Source of the DNA: Armatimonadota bacterium | GTDB lineage: Bacteria > Armatimonadota > SYMT01 | NCBI GenBank assembly: GCA_020696885.1 | Contig: JAJFMS010000278.1 | Location: forward strand, 1-5,718 | Direction: 5' to 3' | Length of the DNA: 5,718 bases | Shown: piece by piece, positions 1-5,481 of the stretch | Position numbering within the stretch: position 1 is the first letter of the stretch | How the letters are laid out: every line of letters begins with the position of its first letter | Translations under genes and position numbers: made by a program | Notes under the pieces: generated by a model | Told to the model about the DNA's origin: nothing | Seen by the model: the letters and a program-made list of their open reading frames with translations, nothing else | Database searches by the model: none

Positions 1-775
1 CTACCTGCTGCGCCAGGGCGCAGGCGATGTTGTAGTAGCTGGCGGCGGCGTACTGCTCGCCCACGTCCGCCACGGCCCGGTAATGTTCGATGGCCGCGTC
101 CAGGTCCCGGGCGTCGAAGTAGGCCCAACCGAGGCGGTAGTGCCACTCCGTCAGCTCGGACTTCGGGATGCCCTCCTGGCGGGCCTGCTCATACAGCTCG
201 ATCGCCTGCTCGGGATCGTGGAGCTTCCAGTAGGTCTGCCCCAGGTCGTTCAGCGCGCGCCAGCGAGAGTCGCGGGGGGCAGTTTCCACGGCCCGCGAGA
301 AGTGCTTCTTCGCGCGCTCGAAGTCCCCGATCTGGTAGTTCACCGCGCCCAGCCGCATGAGCACCTGGAACGAGTCCGGATACCGCTTCGACGCTTCCCG
401 GTAGAGGATGAGGGCCTTGTCCTTGTCGCCCTGCTCCAGCAGCGCGTCCCCGCGCTCCAGCTCCGCCTGGAGGACCACCGGCGTGGGGTCCGCGCTTACC
501 CGCCAGGCCACCACGTAGAGGGCGGTGAGCACGTTGAGGATCAACAGCGCGGCGTAGGCGCTCACCCGCAGGAGGCGGGTTTGCTTCCACCGGATGCCGC
601 GCGCCCACGACCAGATGAGCAGCGAGCAAAACAACGCGTACGCCAGGGTGGCCAGGTGCAGGGGCCGGTGCACCAGGCCGAAGACCTTGTCCATCACTGC
701 CAGCACGGCGAACGAGGCGCCGGAGGCAGCGAGGGCTGCGGGCGGAGAAACCCGCCGGGGCCAGTTGGCTTGCAT
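1..775 (-). CDS. Membrane-anchored TPR-repeat protein, C-terminus cut by the window edge
   Basis: The minus frame starting at ATG 775-773 stays open for 258 codons to the left edge, so the protein is partial at its C-terminus. The N-terminal third is hydrophobic, with likely membrane helices near residues 40-58 (LATLAYALFCSLLIWSW) and 72-92 (SAYAALLILNVLTALYVVAW), and a weaker one near 16-36 that contains an Asp-Lys pair. From about residue 104 onward there are tandem tetratricopeptide repeats of about 34 residues (starting near 104, 137, 173 and 210, with a fifth beginning near 244). They show the usual G/A-Y-A pattern, as in LGAVNYQIGDFERAKKHF, LGQTYWKLHDPEQAIELY and LGWAYFDARDLDAAIEHY. TPRs bind other proteins, so a scaffold or assembly role at the membrane is likely; the partner is unknown. 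No good Shine-Dalgarno lies before ATG 775; a TTG directly precedes it. It follows a small secreted-protein gene on the same strand and is probably co-transcribed with it. Confidence 0.85.
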   Translation of the reverse strand, partial: MQANWPRRVSPPAALAASGASFAVLAVMDKVFGLVHRPLHLATLAYALFCSLLIWSWARGIRWKQTRLLRVSAYAALLILNVLTALYVVAWRVSADPTPVVLQAELERGDALLEQGDKDKALILYREASKRYPDSFQVLMRLGAVNYQIGDFERAKKHFSRAVETAPRDSRWRALNDLGQTYWKLHDPEQAIELYEQARQEGIPKSELTEWHYRLGWAYFDARDLDAAIEHYRAVADVGEQYAAASYYNIACALAQQV

Positions 776-819
776 CAAAGAGCAGGCGTACGGTCGAGCA
801 CAAAAGACCAGACGAGAGG

Positions 820-1032
820 TTAAGCGACTCCCTGCGGCAGGACCACTCCACCGGCGCCATGACGCGGCTTCTTCGGCCCGCTGGGCTTCGGATCCGAGGG
901 AGGCATGGTGCGGCTGGCTACCTGGCTACTCGCGAGGCTCACCCCGGCAACGGGCCGGGAACTATCACTCCCCCAGAGGGCGCCGGCAACCGCCAGGGCC
1001 AGCGCCGGCAGTACCAGGATCGTTTTATTCAT
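820..1032 (-). CDS. Small secreted or membrane-tethered proline-rich protein, unknown function
   Basis: This 70-residue ORF begins MNKTILVLPALALAVAGALWG, a textbook signal peptide: short basic n-region, then about 17 hydrophobic residues ending in small residues. The remaining roughly 45-50 residues are rich in Pro, Ser, Gly and Lys (PPSDPKPSGPKKP), contain no Cys and look disordered. I chose the ATG at 1032-1030 because a purine-rich GGGGAAGAGA lies about 8 bases upstream and the signal peptide starts there; an in-frame ATG at 1065 would put 11 polar residues before it. There is no lipobox Cys, so it is not a classical lipoprotein. The stop is 44 bases before the TPR gene on the same strand, suggesting a two-gene operon. 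I do not recognise the family. It could be a chance ORF, but the start signals and the signal peptide together argue for a real gene. Confidence 0.6.
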   Translation of the reverse strand: MNKTILVLPALALAVAGALWGSDSSRPVAGVSLASSQVASRTMPPSDPKPSGPKKPRHGAGGVVLPQGVA

Positions 1033-1151
1033 TGGTTCCGTCTCTTCCCCGCGCGAGGCGGGCACTCGGCGACCACGACGAGTGTCGCGATCGCTCCCGG
1101 ATCGTCAGCCCGTCCCCGGTGTTTCGCGTGGCAGGTGGGGACTGCTTCCGA

Positions 1152-1157
1152 TAAAAT
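1152..1157 (+). promoter_or_regulatory. Possible -10 element for nikR
   Basis: TAAAAT matches TATAAT at 5 of 6 positions and stands out in a very GC-rich spacer. There is no good -35 at the normal distance, and it lies about 190 bases before nikR, so the call is weak. Confidence 0.18.
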
Positions 1158-1190
1158 AGGACCCACGAGACCCCCCGCGGGTTCCCCTCC

Positions 1191-1199
1191 ATCATACCA
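1191..1199 (-). promoter_or_regulatory. Possible extended -10 promoter for the minus-strand operon
   Basis: Read on the minus strand this is TGG-TATGAT, an extended -10 form (TGn plus a hexamer matching TATAAT at 5 of 6). No recognisable -35 lies 17 bases upstream. It would start a transcript about 150 bases before the secreted-protein gene at 1032. This is inference from a short motif only. Confidence 0.22.
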
Positions 1200-1350
1200 G
1201 ATCCCTCGGCCGGCCGCGAGGGCGCTGAAGGGTGGACCACAATCACCAGACGCGGCCGCACCGGTATCCGGAATTCGCAGAGTCCGAGCGAAGAGGGGAC
1301 GGCGCAGGAAGTTGTCGCGAGCGCTCACAACAAGCTCCGGGAGCTATGCC

Positions 1351-1779
1351 ATGCCTGAGTCCGTCGCCCGCTTTACCATTTCGATCCCGCCCGAGCTACT
1401 CGCTACCTTTGACGAGGTGTGCGCGGGCAAGGGCTACGCCTCTCGCTCCGAAGCGATCCGCGATGCCATCCGCGATTACCTGATCGCGCACGACTGGGCC
1501 GGCGGCGACGACGACCGGGAGGTGGTCGGCACGATCACCCTCGTCTACGATCACGAGAGCCGGCGCCTGACGGACGAGCTCACGGAGCGGCAGCACCGCC
1601 AGCACACGCACGTGCTCTCCTCCCTCCATATCCACCTGGATGCCCGCAACTGCCTGGAAGTGGTGGTGGTGCGCGGCTCCGGCAAGGAAGTGGCCGCCCT
1701 CGCGGATGAGCTGATCAGCCTGCGCGGCGTGAAGCACGGCCGCCTGGTGTGCAGCACCACCGGCACCGACCTGCCGTAG
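1351..1779 (+). CDS. nikR: Nickel-responsive transcriptional regulator NikR
   Basis: A 142-residue protein of normal NikR length. Residues 5-47 form the ribbon-helix-helix DNA-binding domain (ARFTISIPPELLATFDEV, then GYASRSEAIRDAIRDYL). Residues 56-138 form the ACT-like nickel-binding and tetramerisation domain. By alignment to E. coli NikR (H76, H87, H89, C95), the high-affinity square-planar Ni ligands are all present as H82, H93, H95 and C101, in the motifs QHRQHTHVLS, LHIH and NCLEV. Such proteins bind operator DNA when Ni(II)-loaded and repress nickel uptake. The ATG at 1351 has a GGGAG Shine-Dalgarno at 1339-1343, spacing 7. The frame is open upstream, but that extension has no NikR similarity. 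The gene lies 1.2 kb upstream of an ECF nickel transporter on the same strand, its expected target. Two unrelated small genes follow after 34 bases, probably in the same transcript. Confidence 0.95.
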   Translation: MPESVARFTISIPPELLATFDEVCAGKGYASRSEAIRDAIRDYLIAHDWAGGDDDREVVGTITLVYDHESRRLTDELTERQHRQHTHVLSSLHIHLDARNCLEVVVVRGSGKEVAALADELISLRGVKHGRLVCSTTGTDLP

Positions 1780-1813
1780 CAGACGTATGCTCAGGCGGAG
1801 GTAGAAGACAGCC

Positions 1814-2149
1814 ATGATGCCCACCGAGATCGTTCCGACCACCTATGAGGAGGCCGTGCGGCTCCTCTCGACATGGCATGCCGAGTTGGACCGGGCGGAC
1901 CTGCAGATCTTCTCGTTCCCGGACCCCGAGGCTCGCGTGGTGCGACTGCTTGAAGTGAGCAGCGACTTCGCGGAGTCCGACCAGTTGCGGCCGCTCAGCT
2001 TCGGCGCCTCGAAAGAGTTCCCATTTCGCAGCTCGGTCGCGCTTGCGACTCCAGCCGAATGGCAGGAAGTGTTAGCCGGGAAGCGGTCGCTCCCCGCAGA
2101 GTGGAGCCTCGCAGAACGACGTCTTGTCTGGCCCGATGGAAAAGCATGA
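1814..2149 (+). CDS. Hypothetical protein, first gene of a two-gene cassette
   Basis: A 111-residue acidic cytoplasmic-type protein with no signal peptide, membrane segment or Cys. The N-terminal part (EEAVRLLSTWHAELDRADLQIFSF) looks helical. The middle, ARVVRLLEVSSDF and then LRPLSFGASKEFPFRSSVALATP, looks like beta strands with aromatic/Pro loops, and the end contains EWQEVLAGKRSLPAEW. I do not recognise the family. GGAGG at 1797-1801 lies 12 bases before ATG 1814; a second ATG follows immediately at 1817, so either may be used. Its end overlaps the next gene by 14 bases in a different frame (ATG 2136), typical of translationally coupled partners that act together. GC in sampled stretches (about 63%) is lower than in nikR and the transporter, consistent with a different origin. 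A partner or antitoxin role for the HEPN-like protein downstream is a guess from arrangement only. Confidence 0.75.
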   Translation: MMPTEIVPTTYEEAVRLLSTWHAELDRADLQIFSFPDPEARVVRLLEVSSDFAESDQLRPLSFGASKEFPFRSSVALATPAEWQEVLAGKRSLPAEWSLAERRLVWPDGKA

Positions 2150-2678
2150 GGCCTTCCTGAAGCAGGCTCGGAGCGACTTTGCGGTGTTCGAGCTGCTGCA
2201 GAGCGAAGACCGTACGGACGTTCCGGAGTGTCACCCGCTCCACTACCTGCAAATGGCTACCGAGAAACTCGCCAAGTCGGCATTCATTGCCGCGGGCGAT
2301 ACCACCGGGGATCGCTATTCCCACGTTGCGTTCTCCCACGTTCCCGATCATCTGGCTCGCCTCGATGTCGCGGTAGCTCTCGGCTGGACCGATTTCCGCA
2401 GCTACCAGGCCTTCCTGCGGCGAGCCAGGCCGCTCTTCCGTCAGATTGATGAGCTCAACCCCAGCGTCGGCACCTCGGCTGCTGACGGAGCCCCACCCGA
2501 GGGCGCAAACGTCGAGTATCCCTGGCGCCAGCGAAACCAAGCGGGGGAATTGGTCTGGTCAGCGCCCGTAGACCACGATTTCGGGCTGTTGGCCGCGTTG
2601 CTTCGCAAGCCGGACGGCGTCGCGCTGCTGACCTTCGTCCGCACGCTACTCGAGCGATTTGACGCGATCTTTCGATAA
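2136..2678 (+). CDS. HEPN-like protein, second gene of the cassette
   Basis: A 180-residue protein taken from ATG 2136; a TTG at 2124 is an alternative that would add four residues. Residues 4-52 resemble a HEPN-fold helical pair: ARSDFAVFELLQ, then after a Pro/Cys/His turn HPLHYLQMATEKLAKSAFIAAG, which follows the common HEPN pattern of Q-x-x-x-EK-x-x-K before the second-helix end. YSHVAFSHVPDHLARL (61-76) matches the His-containing segment that usually follows, and NVEYPW near 125-130 recalls the RYP-type motif of the family. The canonical toxic RNase motif R-x4-6-H is not seen, so it may be a non-catalytic HEPN or the likeness may be superficial. It overlaps the preceding gene by 14 bases, has no clear Shine-Dalgarno of its own, and is probably translated by coupling. 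HEPN proteins often occur in toxin-antitoxin or defence pairs; that function here is inference. Confidence 0.75.
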   Translation: MEKHEAFLKQARSDFAVFELLQSEDRTDVPECHPLHYLQMATEKLAKSAFIAAGDTTGDRYSHVAFSHVPDHLARLDVAVALGWTDFRSYQAFLRRARPLFRQIDELNPSVGTSAADGAPPEGANVEYPWRQRNQAGELVWSAPVDHDFGLLAALLRKPDGVALLTFVRTLLERFDAIFR

Positions 2679-2704
2679 CGTGAACCGATTGGTCATGCTG
2701 TTCC

Positions 2705-2729
2705 GCGCCGCGTCGCCTTCGTGCGGCGT
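2705..2729 (+). terminator. Possible stem-loop after the two-gene cassette
   Basis: CGCCGC (2706-2711) pairs with GCGGCG (2723-2728), extended by G-U pairs at both ends, 27 bases after the HEPN-like stop. No T-run follows, so it is at best a weak or factor-dependent terminator. Confidence 0.25.
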
Positions 2730-2794
2730 CTCAGCGTAGTCACGAGGCAGGGCCGTTTTCCGAAGGGAAGTCCATGTGTCGCTCCGACCGGCTG

Positions 2795-2821
2795 GTGTTA
2801 CGATTTTGAGAATCGTATGAA
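2795..2821 (+). promoter_or_regulatory. Candidate NikR operator
   Basis: GTGTTAC (2795-2801), 13 bases, then GTATGAA (2815-2821). The left half equals the GTGTTAC half-site described for Geobacter/Desulfovibrio-type NikR (GTGTTAC-N13/14-GTAACAC, from memory). The right half keeps only the inner GTA of that consensus, though GTATGA is also the E. coli half-site sequence. An imperfect palindrome, TACGATT (2799-2805 region) against AATCGTA (2811-2817), is centred on the same point. It lies about 160 bases before the transporter start, downstream of nikR on the same strand. No operator of the full E. coli form was seen. Confidence 0.45.
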
Positions 2822-2824
2822 AGG

Positions 2825-2853
2825 GAGACTCTACCCTACCGGTGTAGTGTCTC
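2825..2853 (+). repeat. Inverted repeat in the nik leader
   Basis: GAGACTCTAC (2825-2834) and GTAGTGTCTC (2844-2853) are inverted copies with one mismatch in 10, separated by 9 bases that include the palindrome ACCGGT. It starts 4 bases after the candidate NikR operator. It could be a second protein-binding site or an RNA hairpin at the start of the transcript; no T-run makes it a terminator. Confidence 0.5.
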
Positions 2854-2882
2854 TCCAACGTCCGCCAGATCGGCTTGGCCAC

Positions 2883-2898
2883 CGGGATACCAATCCCG
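2883..2898 (+). other. Leader hairpin
   Basis: CGGGAT-ACCA-ATCCCG forms a perfect 6-bp stem with a 4-base loop, and the flanking CCAC (2879-2882) can pair with GTGG (2904-2907) across a bulge. It would sit in the transporter mRNA leader, about 85 bases before the start codon. No known riboswitch class was recognised. Confidence 0.35.
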
Positions 2899-2948
2899 CC
2901 TTCGTGGACTCGCATACCGCGCGGCGAAGGTCGGGTTGGGTGCGGAAG

Positions 2949-2981
2949 ATGCACTTCCCGGACCAAGTGATCATCCCCTAG
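2949..2981 (+). CDS. Ten-codon upstream ORF (MHFPDQVIIP) abutting nikMNQ
   Basis: ATG 2949 opens a 10-codon frame encoding MHFPDQVIIP and ends in TAG (2979-2981), directly followed in the same frame by the transporter ATG at 2982. Its first five residues, MHFPD, mimic the transporter N-terminus MHIPD, and the DNA matches at 12 of the first 15 bases, so it looks like a 33-base in-phase duplication of the start region. A purine patch GGAAG lies just before ATG 2949, while the transporter ATG has no clear Shine-Dalgarno. That would fit a leader peptide whose termination feeds re-initiation at the transporter start. It could also be a non-translated relic. Confidence 0.35.
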   Translation: MHFPDQVIIP

Positions 2982-4601
2982 ATGCACATTCCAGACGGTT
3001 TTCTCAGCGCTCCGGTGGCGGCCTCGGCGGCCGTAGTCTCGGCCGTTTCGGTCGGGGCGGCGCTGCGCCGGGTACGGCCGGAGACGGAGCCCGGCCTGGC
3101 CCCACGGATGGGGGTCACCGCGGCCTACGTCTTTGCTGCCCAGATGGTCAACTTCCCGGTAGCGGCCGGCACCTCGGGGCACCTGCTGGGCGCATTGCTG
3201 GCGGCGGTGCTGGTAGGGCCGCACGCGGCCACCGTGGTGATGACCGCCGTCTTCCTGATCCAGACGTTCTTCTTCCTGGACGGTGGTCACACCGCTCTCG
3301 GCGCGAACGTGCTGAACATGGGCCTGGCGGGCACCTACGGGGGCTATGCGGTCTTCCGGCTGTTCGCGGGACCGGTCCCGGAGCGGCGGCGCTGCCTGCT
3401 GGCGGCCGCCGGCGCTGCCTGGGCATCCGTGATGCTGGGCGCCGGGCTCACGGCCCTGGAGCTGGCGGTCTCCGGCACGGTGGCGCCGCGCCTCGTCTTT
3501 CCCGCGATGCTGGGTGTGCACGCGATCATCGGCCTCGGGGAAGCGGCGATCACCGTGGCCGCGGTGGGACTGGTGTGGCGCGTGCGACCGGACCTCCTCA
3601 CCGGCCGCGAGGCGCCGTCTCGTCCAGGCTCGCGCTGGGGCTGGGCCGCGGCGGGTGGCCTGGTGCTGGTGGCGCTCCTCGCACCGCTGGCCTCCTCCTC
3701 ACCGGACGGCCTGGAGCGCGTGGCGGAGCGCCTGGGGTTCGAAGGGTCCGCTGCGGCTCCCGCGCTGCCCGGGCCGCTGCCGGACTACTCCCTGCCGGGT
3801 GTGGGGGAGGCTGGGTGGGCGCCGATCGCGGTGAGTCTGCTGGGTGGCGCGCTGGTGCTCGGCGCCCTCTGGGGAACCGTTCGCCTCCGAGCACCGCGGG
3901 CTCTCGCGCAAACCAATGAGCCGACCCGGCAGGTCGACGCGCGGGTGCGGCTGGGCTGCATGCTCGGCCTCGTGTTAACGGCGGTGCTGCTGCCGGCAAG
4001 CGAGGCCGGCAAGGTGCTGCTGCTGGCGGGAGTGGCCGGTCTCTGGGCCGTGCTCTCCCGGGTCTCGGCGCGCTGGCTGGCCGGACGCGCCGCGCTCCTG
4101 CTGCCGTTCATCGGCCTGGCGGCGCTCTCCAGCCCCCTCTTCCATGGCCGGGGAGTAGGCGCGGCCGGGTACGGGCTGGTGTTCCTGCGCACCGGCGCCT
4201 CGCTGCTGGCAACCGCGGCGTTCCTGGCGCACACGCCGGAGGGCGAGGTGCTCCGGGCACTGCGGGCTTACCGCCTCCCGAGGGTCCTGGCGGAAACGGT
4301 GGCGTTTGCCCTGCGCTACCTGCGAGTGCTCCAGGAAGACACCGCGCAGATGCTGCAGGCACGGGCGGCGCGCTCGGCCGGGCACGGCACCCTGGCGCTC
4401 CGGGCCAGCGTGGCGGGCGGCATCGTCGGCTCGCTGTTTATCCGCAGCTTCGAGCGCTCGGAGCGGATCTCCATCGCGATGGCCGCCCGGGGCTACCGGG
4501 GCGAAGCGCCGCCCCAGGATGATCGACGTCTGGAGTCGCTGGACCGGCTGTTTGCCGCAGGCTTCGCGCTGCTCTTGTTGGGGATCTGGATATGGCGCTA
4601 G
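2982..4601 (+). CDS. nikMNQ: ECF nickel transporter, fused NikM-NikN(PDGLE)-NikQ
   Basis: A 539-residue membrane protein joining three parts that are usually separate or only pairwise fused. Residues 1-205 are NikM/CbiM, the substrate-binding S-component. It begins MHIPDGFL, and its N-terminal Met1-His2 plus His67 (TSGHLLG) match the Ni ligands known from NikM structures; [14 protein letters not shown] at 101-114 is also family-typical. This N-terminus must be free to bind metal, which fixes the start at 2982 despite the absent Shine-Dalgarno. Residues 222-302 are the NikN-like part: a helix, PDGLE at 241-245, PDYSLPG at 267-273, then a second helix. After a polar linker (303-319), residues 320-539 are NikQ/CbiQ, the T-component coupling to the ATPase, with the two Ala-Arg motifs QARAARSAG (459-467) and AMAARGYRG (499-507). 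Nickel is favoured over cobalt by the linked nikR and the lack of a B12 riboswitch. The stop overlaps the ATPase start. Confidence 0.92.
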   Translation: MHIPDGFLSAPVAASAAVVSAVSVGAALRRVRPETEPGLAPRMGVTAAYVFAAQMVNFPVAAGTSGHLLGALLAAVLVGPHAATVVMTAVFLIQTFFFLDGGHTALGANVLNMGLAGTYGGYAVFRLFAGPVPERRRCLLAAAGAAWASVMLGAGLTALELAVSGTVAPRLVFPAMLGVHAIIGLGEAAITVAAVGLVWRVRPDLLTGREAPSRPGSRWGWAAAGGLVLVALLAPLASSSPDGLERVAERLGFEGSAAAPALPGPLPDYSLPGVGEAGWAPIAVSLLGGALVLGALWGTVRLRAPRALAQTNEPTRQVDARVRLGCMLGLVLTAVLLPASEAGKVLLLAGVAGLWAVLSRVSARWLAGRAALLLPFIGLAALSSPLFHGRGVGAAGYGLVFLRTGASLLATAAFLAHTPEGEVLRALRAYRLPRVLAETVAFALRYLRVLQEDTAQMLQARAARSAGHGTLALRASVAGGIVGSLFIRSFERSERISIAMAARGYRGEAPPQDDRRLESLDRLFAAGFALLLLGIWIWR

Positions 4602-5367
4602 CGGACCTGGCTCTGGAGCGCGTCGCGTTCACCTATCCGGATGGGCAGGTCGCCCTCCAGGAGGTAAGCCTGCACGTGGCGGCTGGCGAAACGCTGGGGC
4701 TGCTCGGCGCCAACGGGGCGGGCAAGTCGACCCTACTGCTCCACCTAACGGCCTGCTGCGCGGCACCGGCACGATCCGCGTCGGCGACCTGCCGCTCAAC
4801 GACCGCACCCTCGCCCAGATCCGGGGGAAGGTGGGGCTGCTGTTCCAGAACCCGGACGATCAGCTCTTCATGCCCACCGTCTTCGAAGACGTGGCGTTCG
4901 GTCCGCGCAACCAGGGCTTTCCGCCGGACGAAGTGCGCCGGCGAGTAGAGCGGGCGCTGGCGGTGGCGGGGATGGCGGGCGCCGAGCACCGCCCGCCGCA
5001 CCACCTGAGCCTGGGCCAGAAGAAACGCGTGGCGCTGGCCACCGTGCTGGCCATGGACTGCGAGGTGCTGGTGCTCGACGAGCCCACCAGCGGCCTGGAC
5101 CCCCGGGGCCGCCGGGAGCTGGCGCGCTTCCTGGCCGGCCTGGAGCAGACCCGCATCGTGGCCACGCATGACCTCGAGTTTGCCGTGGAGCTGTGTGACC
5201 GGGTGGCCGTGCTCTGCGAAGGCCGGATCGCCGCGGAAGGCGCCCCCCGCGACATCCTGGGCGATGCAGAGCTGATGGAGCGCACCGGGCTGGAGGTCCC
5301 CCACAGCCTCCGATACCACGCCCCCGGGATCCCGCACCAGCATGCGGCCAGGGACGTGAGAGGATGA
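4592..5367 (+). CDS. nikO: ECF nickel transporter ATPase NikO/CbiO, interrupted by an apparent -1 frameshift
   Basis: The ATPase of the importer, powering uptake through the Q domain. ATG 4592 lies inside the end of nikMNQ (ATGGCGCTAG shared), with GGGGAT about 6-12 bases upstream. The first 52 codons read normally through Walker A (GANGAGKST, 39-47) and LLLHL. The frame then breaks: the sequence at 4745-4750 is CTAACG, where an extra A (CTA AAC GGC) would continue [14 protein letters not shown] in the frame that runs to TGA 5365-5367. Joined, the protein is 258 residues, a normal length. It has Q-loop LLFQNPDDQ (Q86), signature LSLGQKKR (139-146; the usual second Gly is Leu), Walker B VLVLDEP with Glu164, D-loop SGLD and H-loop His193 (ATHD). 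As sequenced, translation would end at 4948 after 118 codons. A sequencing or assembly indel, a real disabling mutation and programmed slippage all fit; no classical slippery heptamer is seen. Confidence 0.88.
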
Positions 5368-5401
5368 GGGGGCGAGGGGAGGATGCACCGAGCTCACCTC
5401 T

Positions 5402-5446
5402 CGCTTTCCCATCTCCCCATTTCCACGCTTCCGCATTTCCTCCAAC
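5402..5446. repeat. Degenerate purine/pyrimidine simple repeat
   Basis: On the plus strand, variants of TTTCCCATC, TCCCCATTTCC and TTCCGCATTTCC follow one another. On the minus strand this reads as imperfect GGAAATGGGGA units that translate as MRKRGNGEMGKRE, like the low-complexity GEMGKWGN-type repeats scattered between genes in many bacterial genomes. It looks like a short decayed copy of such an element; no function is implied. Confidence 0.45.
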
Positions 5447-5459
5447 GTGTTGTCCACGA

Positions 5460-5481
5460 GCTACCGGGCGATACCGGTGGC
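5460..5481 (+). terminator. GC-rich hairpin downstream of nikO
   Basis: GCTACCGG (5460-5467) pairs with CCGGTGGC (5474-5481) over 8 base pairs with one T-G wobble and a 6-base loop (GCGATA). It lies 93 bases after the nikO stop and is not followed by a T-run, so it may mark the 3' end of the operon transcript without being a full intrinsic terminator. Confidence 0.35.

Larger units (their letters stand above)
1033..1350. other. Divergent intergenic region, no gene seen
   Basis: These 318 bases separate the minus-strand secreted-protein gene from nikR. The ORFs in it are overlapping, of low quality and resemble nothing. Two AT-richer patches, at 1151-1157 and 1191-1197, are the best promoter candidates. 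I found no paired NikR half-sites, so autoregulation of nikR is not supported here. Confidence 0.6.
2679..2948 (+). promoter_or_regulatory. Leader and control region of the nickel transporter operon
   Basis: No convincing gene lies between the HEPN-like stop and the upstream ORF before the transporter. A long minus-strand ORF crosses it but is an antisense shadow of the transporter. The region is about 52% GC around 2761-2820, well below its surroundings, and holds a candidate NikR operator (2795-2821), a long inverted repeat (2825-2853) and a leader hairpin (2883-2898). No cobalamin-riboswitch signature was found, which fits nickel rather than cobalt/B12 control. Confidence 0.6.

Noticed and set aside
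83..823. A 246-codon plus-strand ORF
   Set aside because: It is exactly antisense to the TPR gene, whose repeat motifs are unmistakable on the minus strand.
1129..1146. Sigma-54 type -24/-12 promoter (TGGCAG ... TGCT)
   Set aside because: The distance between the GG and GC dinucleotides is 12 instead of 10, and the flanking consensus is poor.
1170..1197. TCATAC at 1192-1197 as half of an E. coli-type NikR operator before nikR
   Set aside because: The position 16 bases upstream reads ACCCCC rather than GTATGA, so there is no dyad.
1252..1276. A cluster of GCGGCCGC, ACCGGT and GAATTC that looks like a cloning polylinker
   Set aside because: The flanking DNA runs smoothly into the nikR leader, no vector sequence follows, and GC-rich DNA makes two of the three sites common. 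Chance is the simpler explanation.
2721..2981. An 86-codon plus-strand ORF ending just before nikMNQ
   Set aside because: It crosses the candidate operator and inverted repeats and has no Shine-Dalgarno or protein-like composition. Only its last 10 codons, the MHFPDQVIIP mini-ORF, deserve attention.
2679..2981. Cobalamin riboswitch upstream of a CbiM-like gene
   Set aside because: I looked for the conserved B12-box and GCCACTG-type core and found neither. Nickel control by NikR explains the context better.
2646..3521. A long minus-strand open frame (291 codons)
   Set aside because: It is antisense to nikMNQ and its leader. Its translation is low-complexity Arg/Gly/Pro/His with no domain, as expected of a shadow frame in high-GC coding DNA.
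4745..4751. Programmed -1 frameshift site in nikO
   Set aside because: The local sequence CCTAACG does not fit the X-XXY-YYZ heptamer, and no strong downstream pseudoknot was apparent. A lost base is more likely, though slippage is not excluded.
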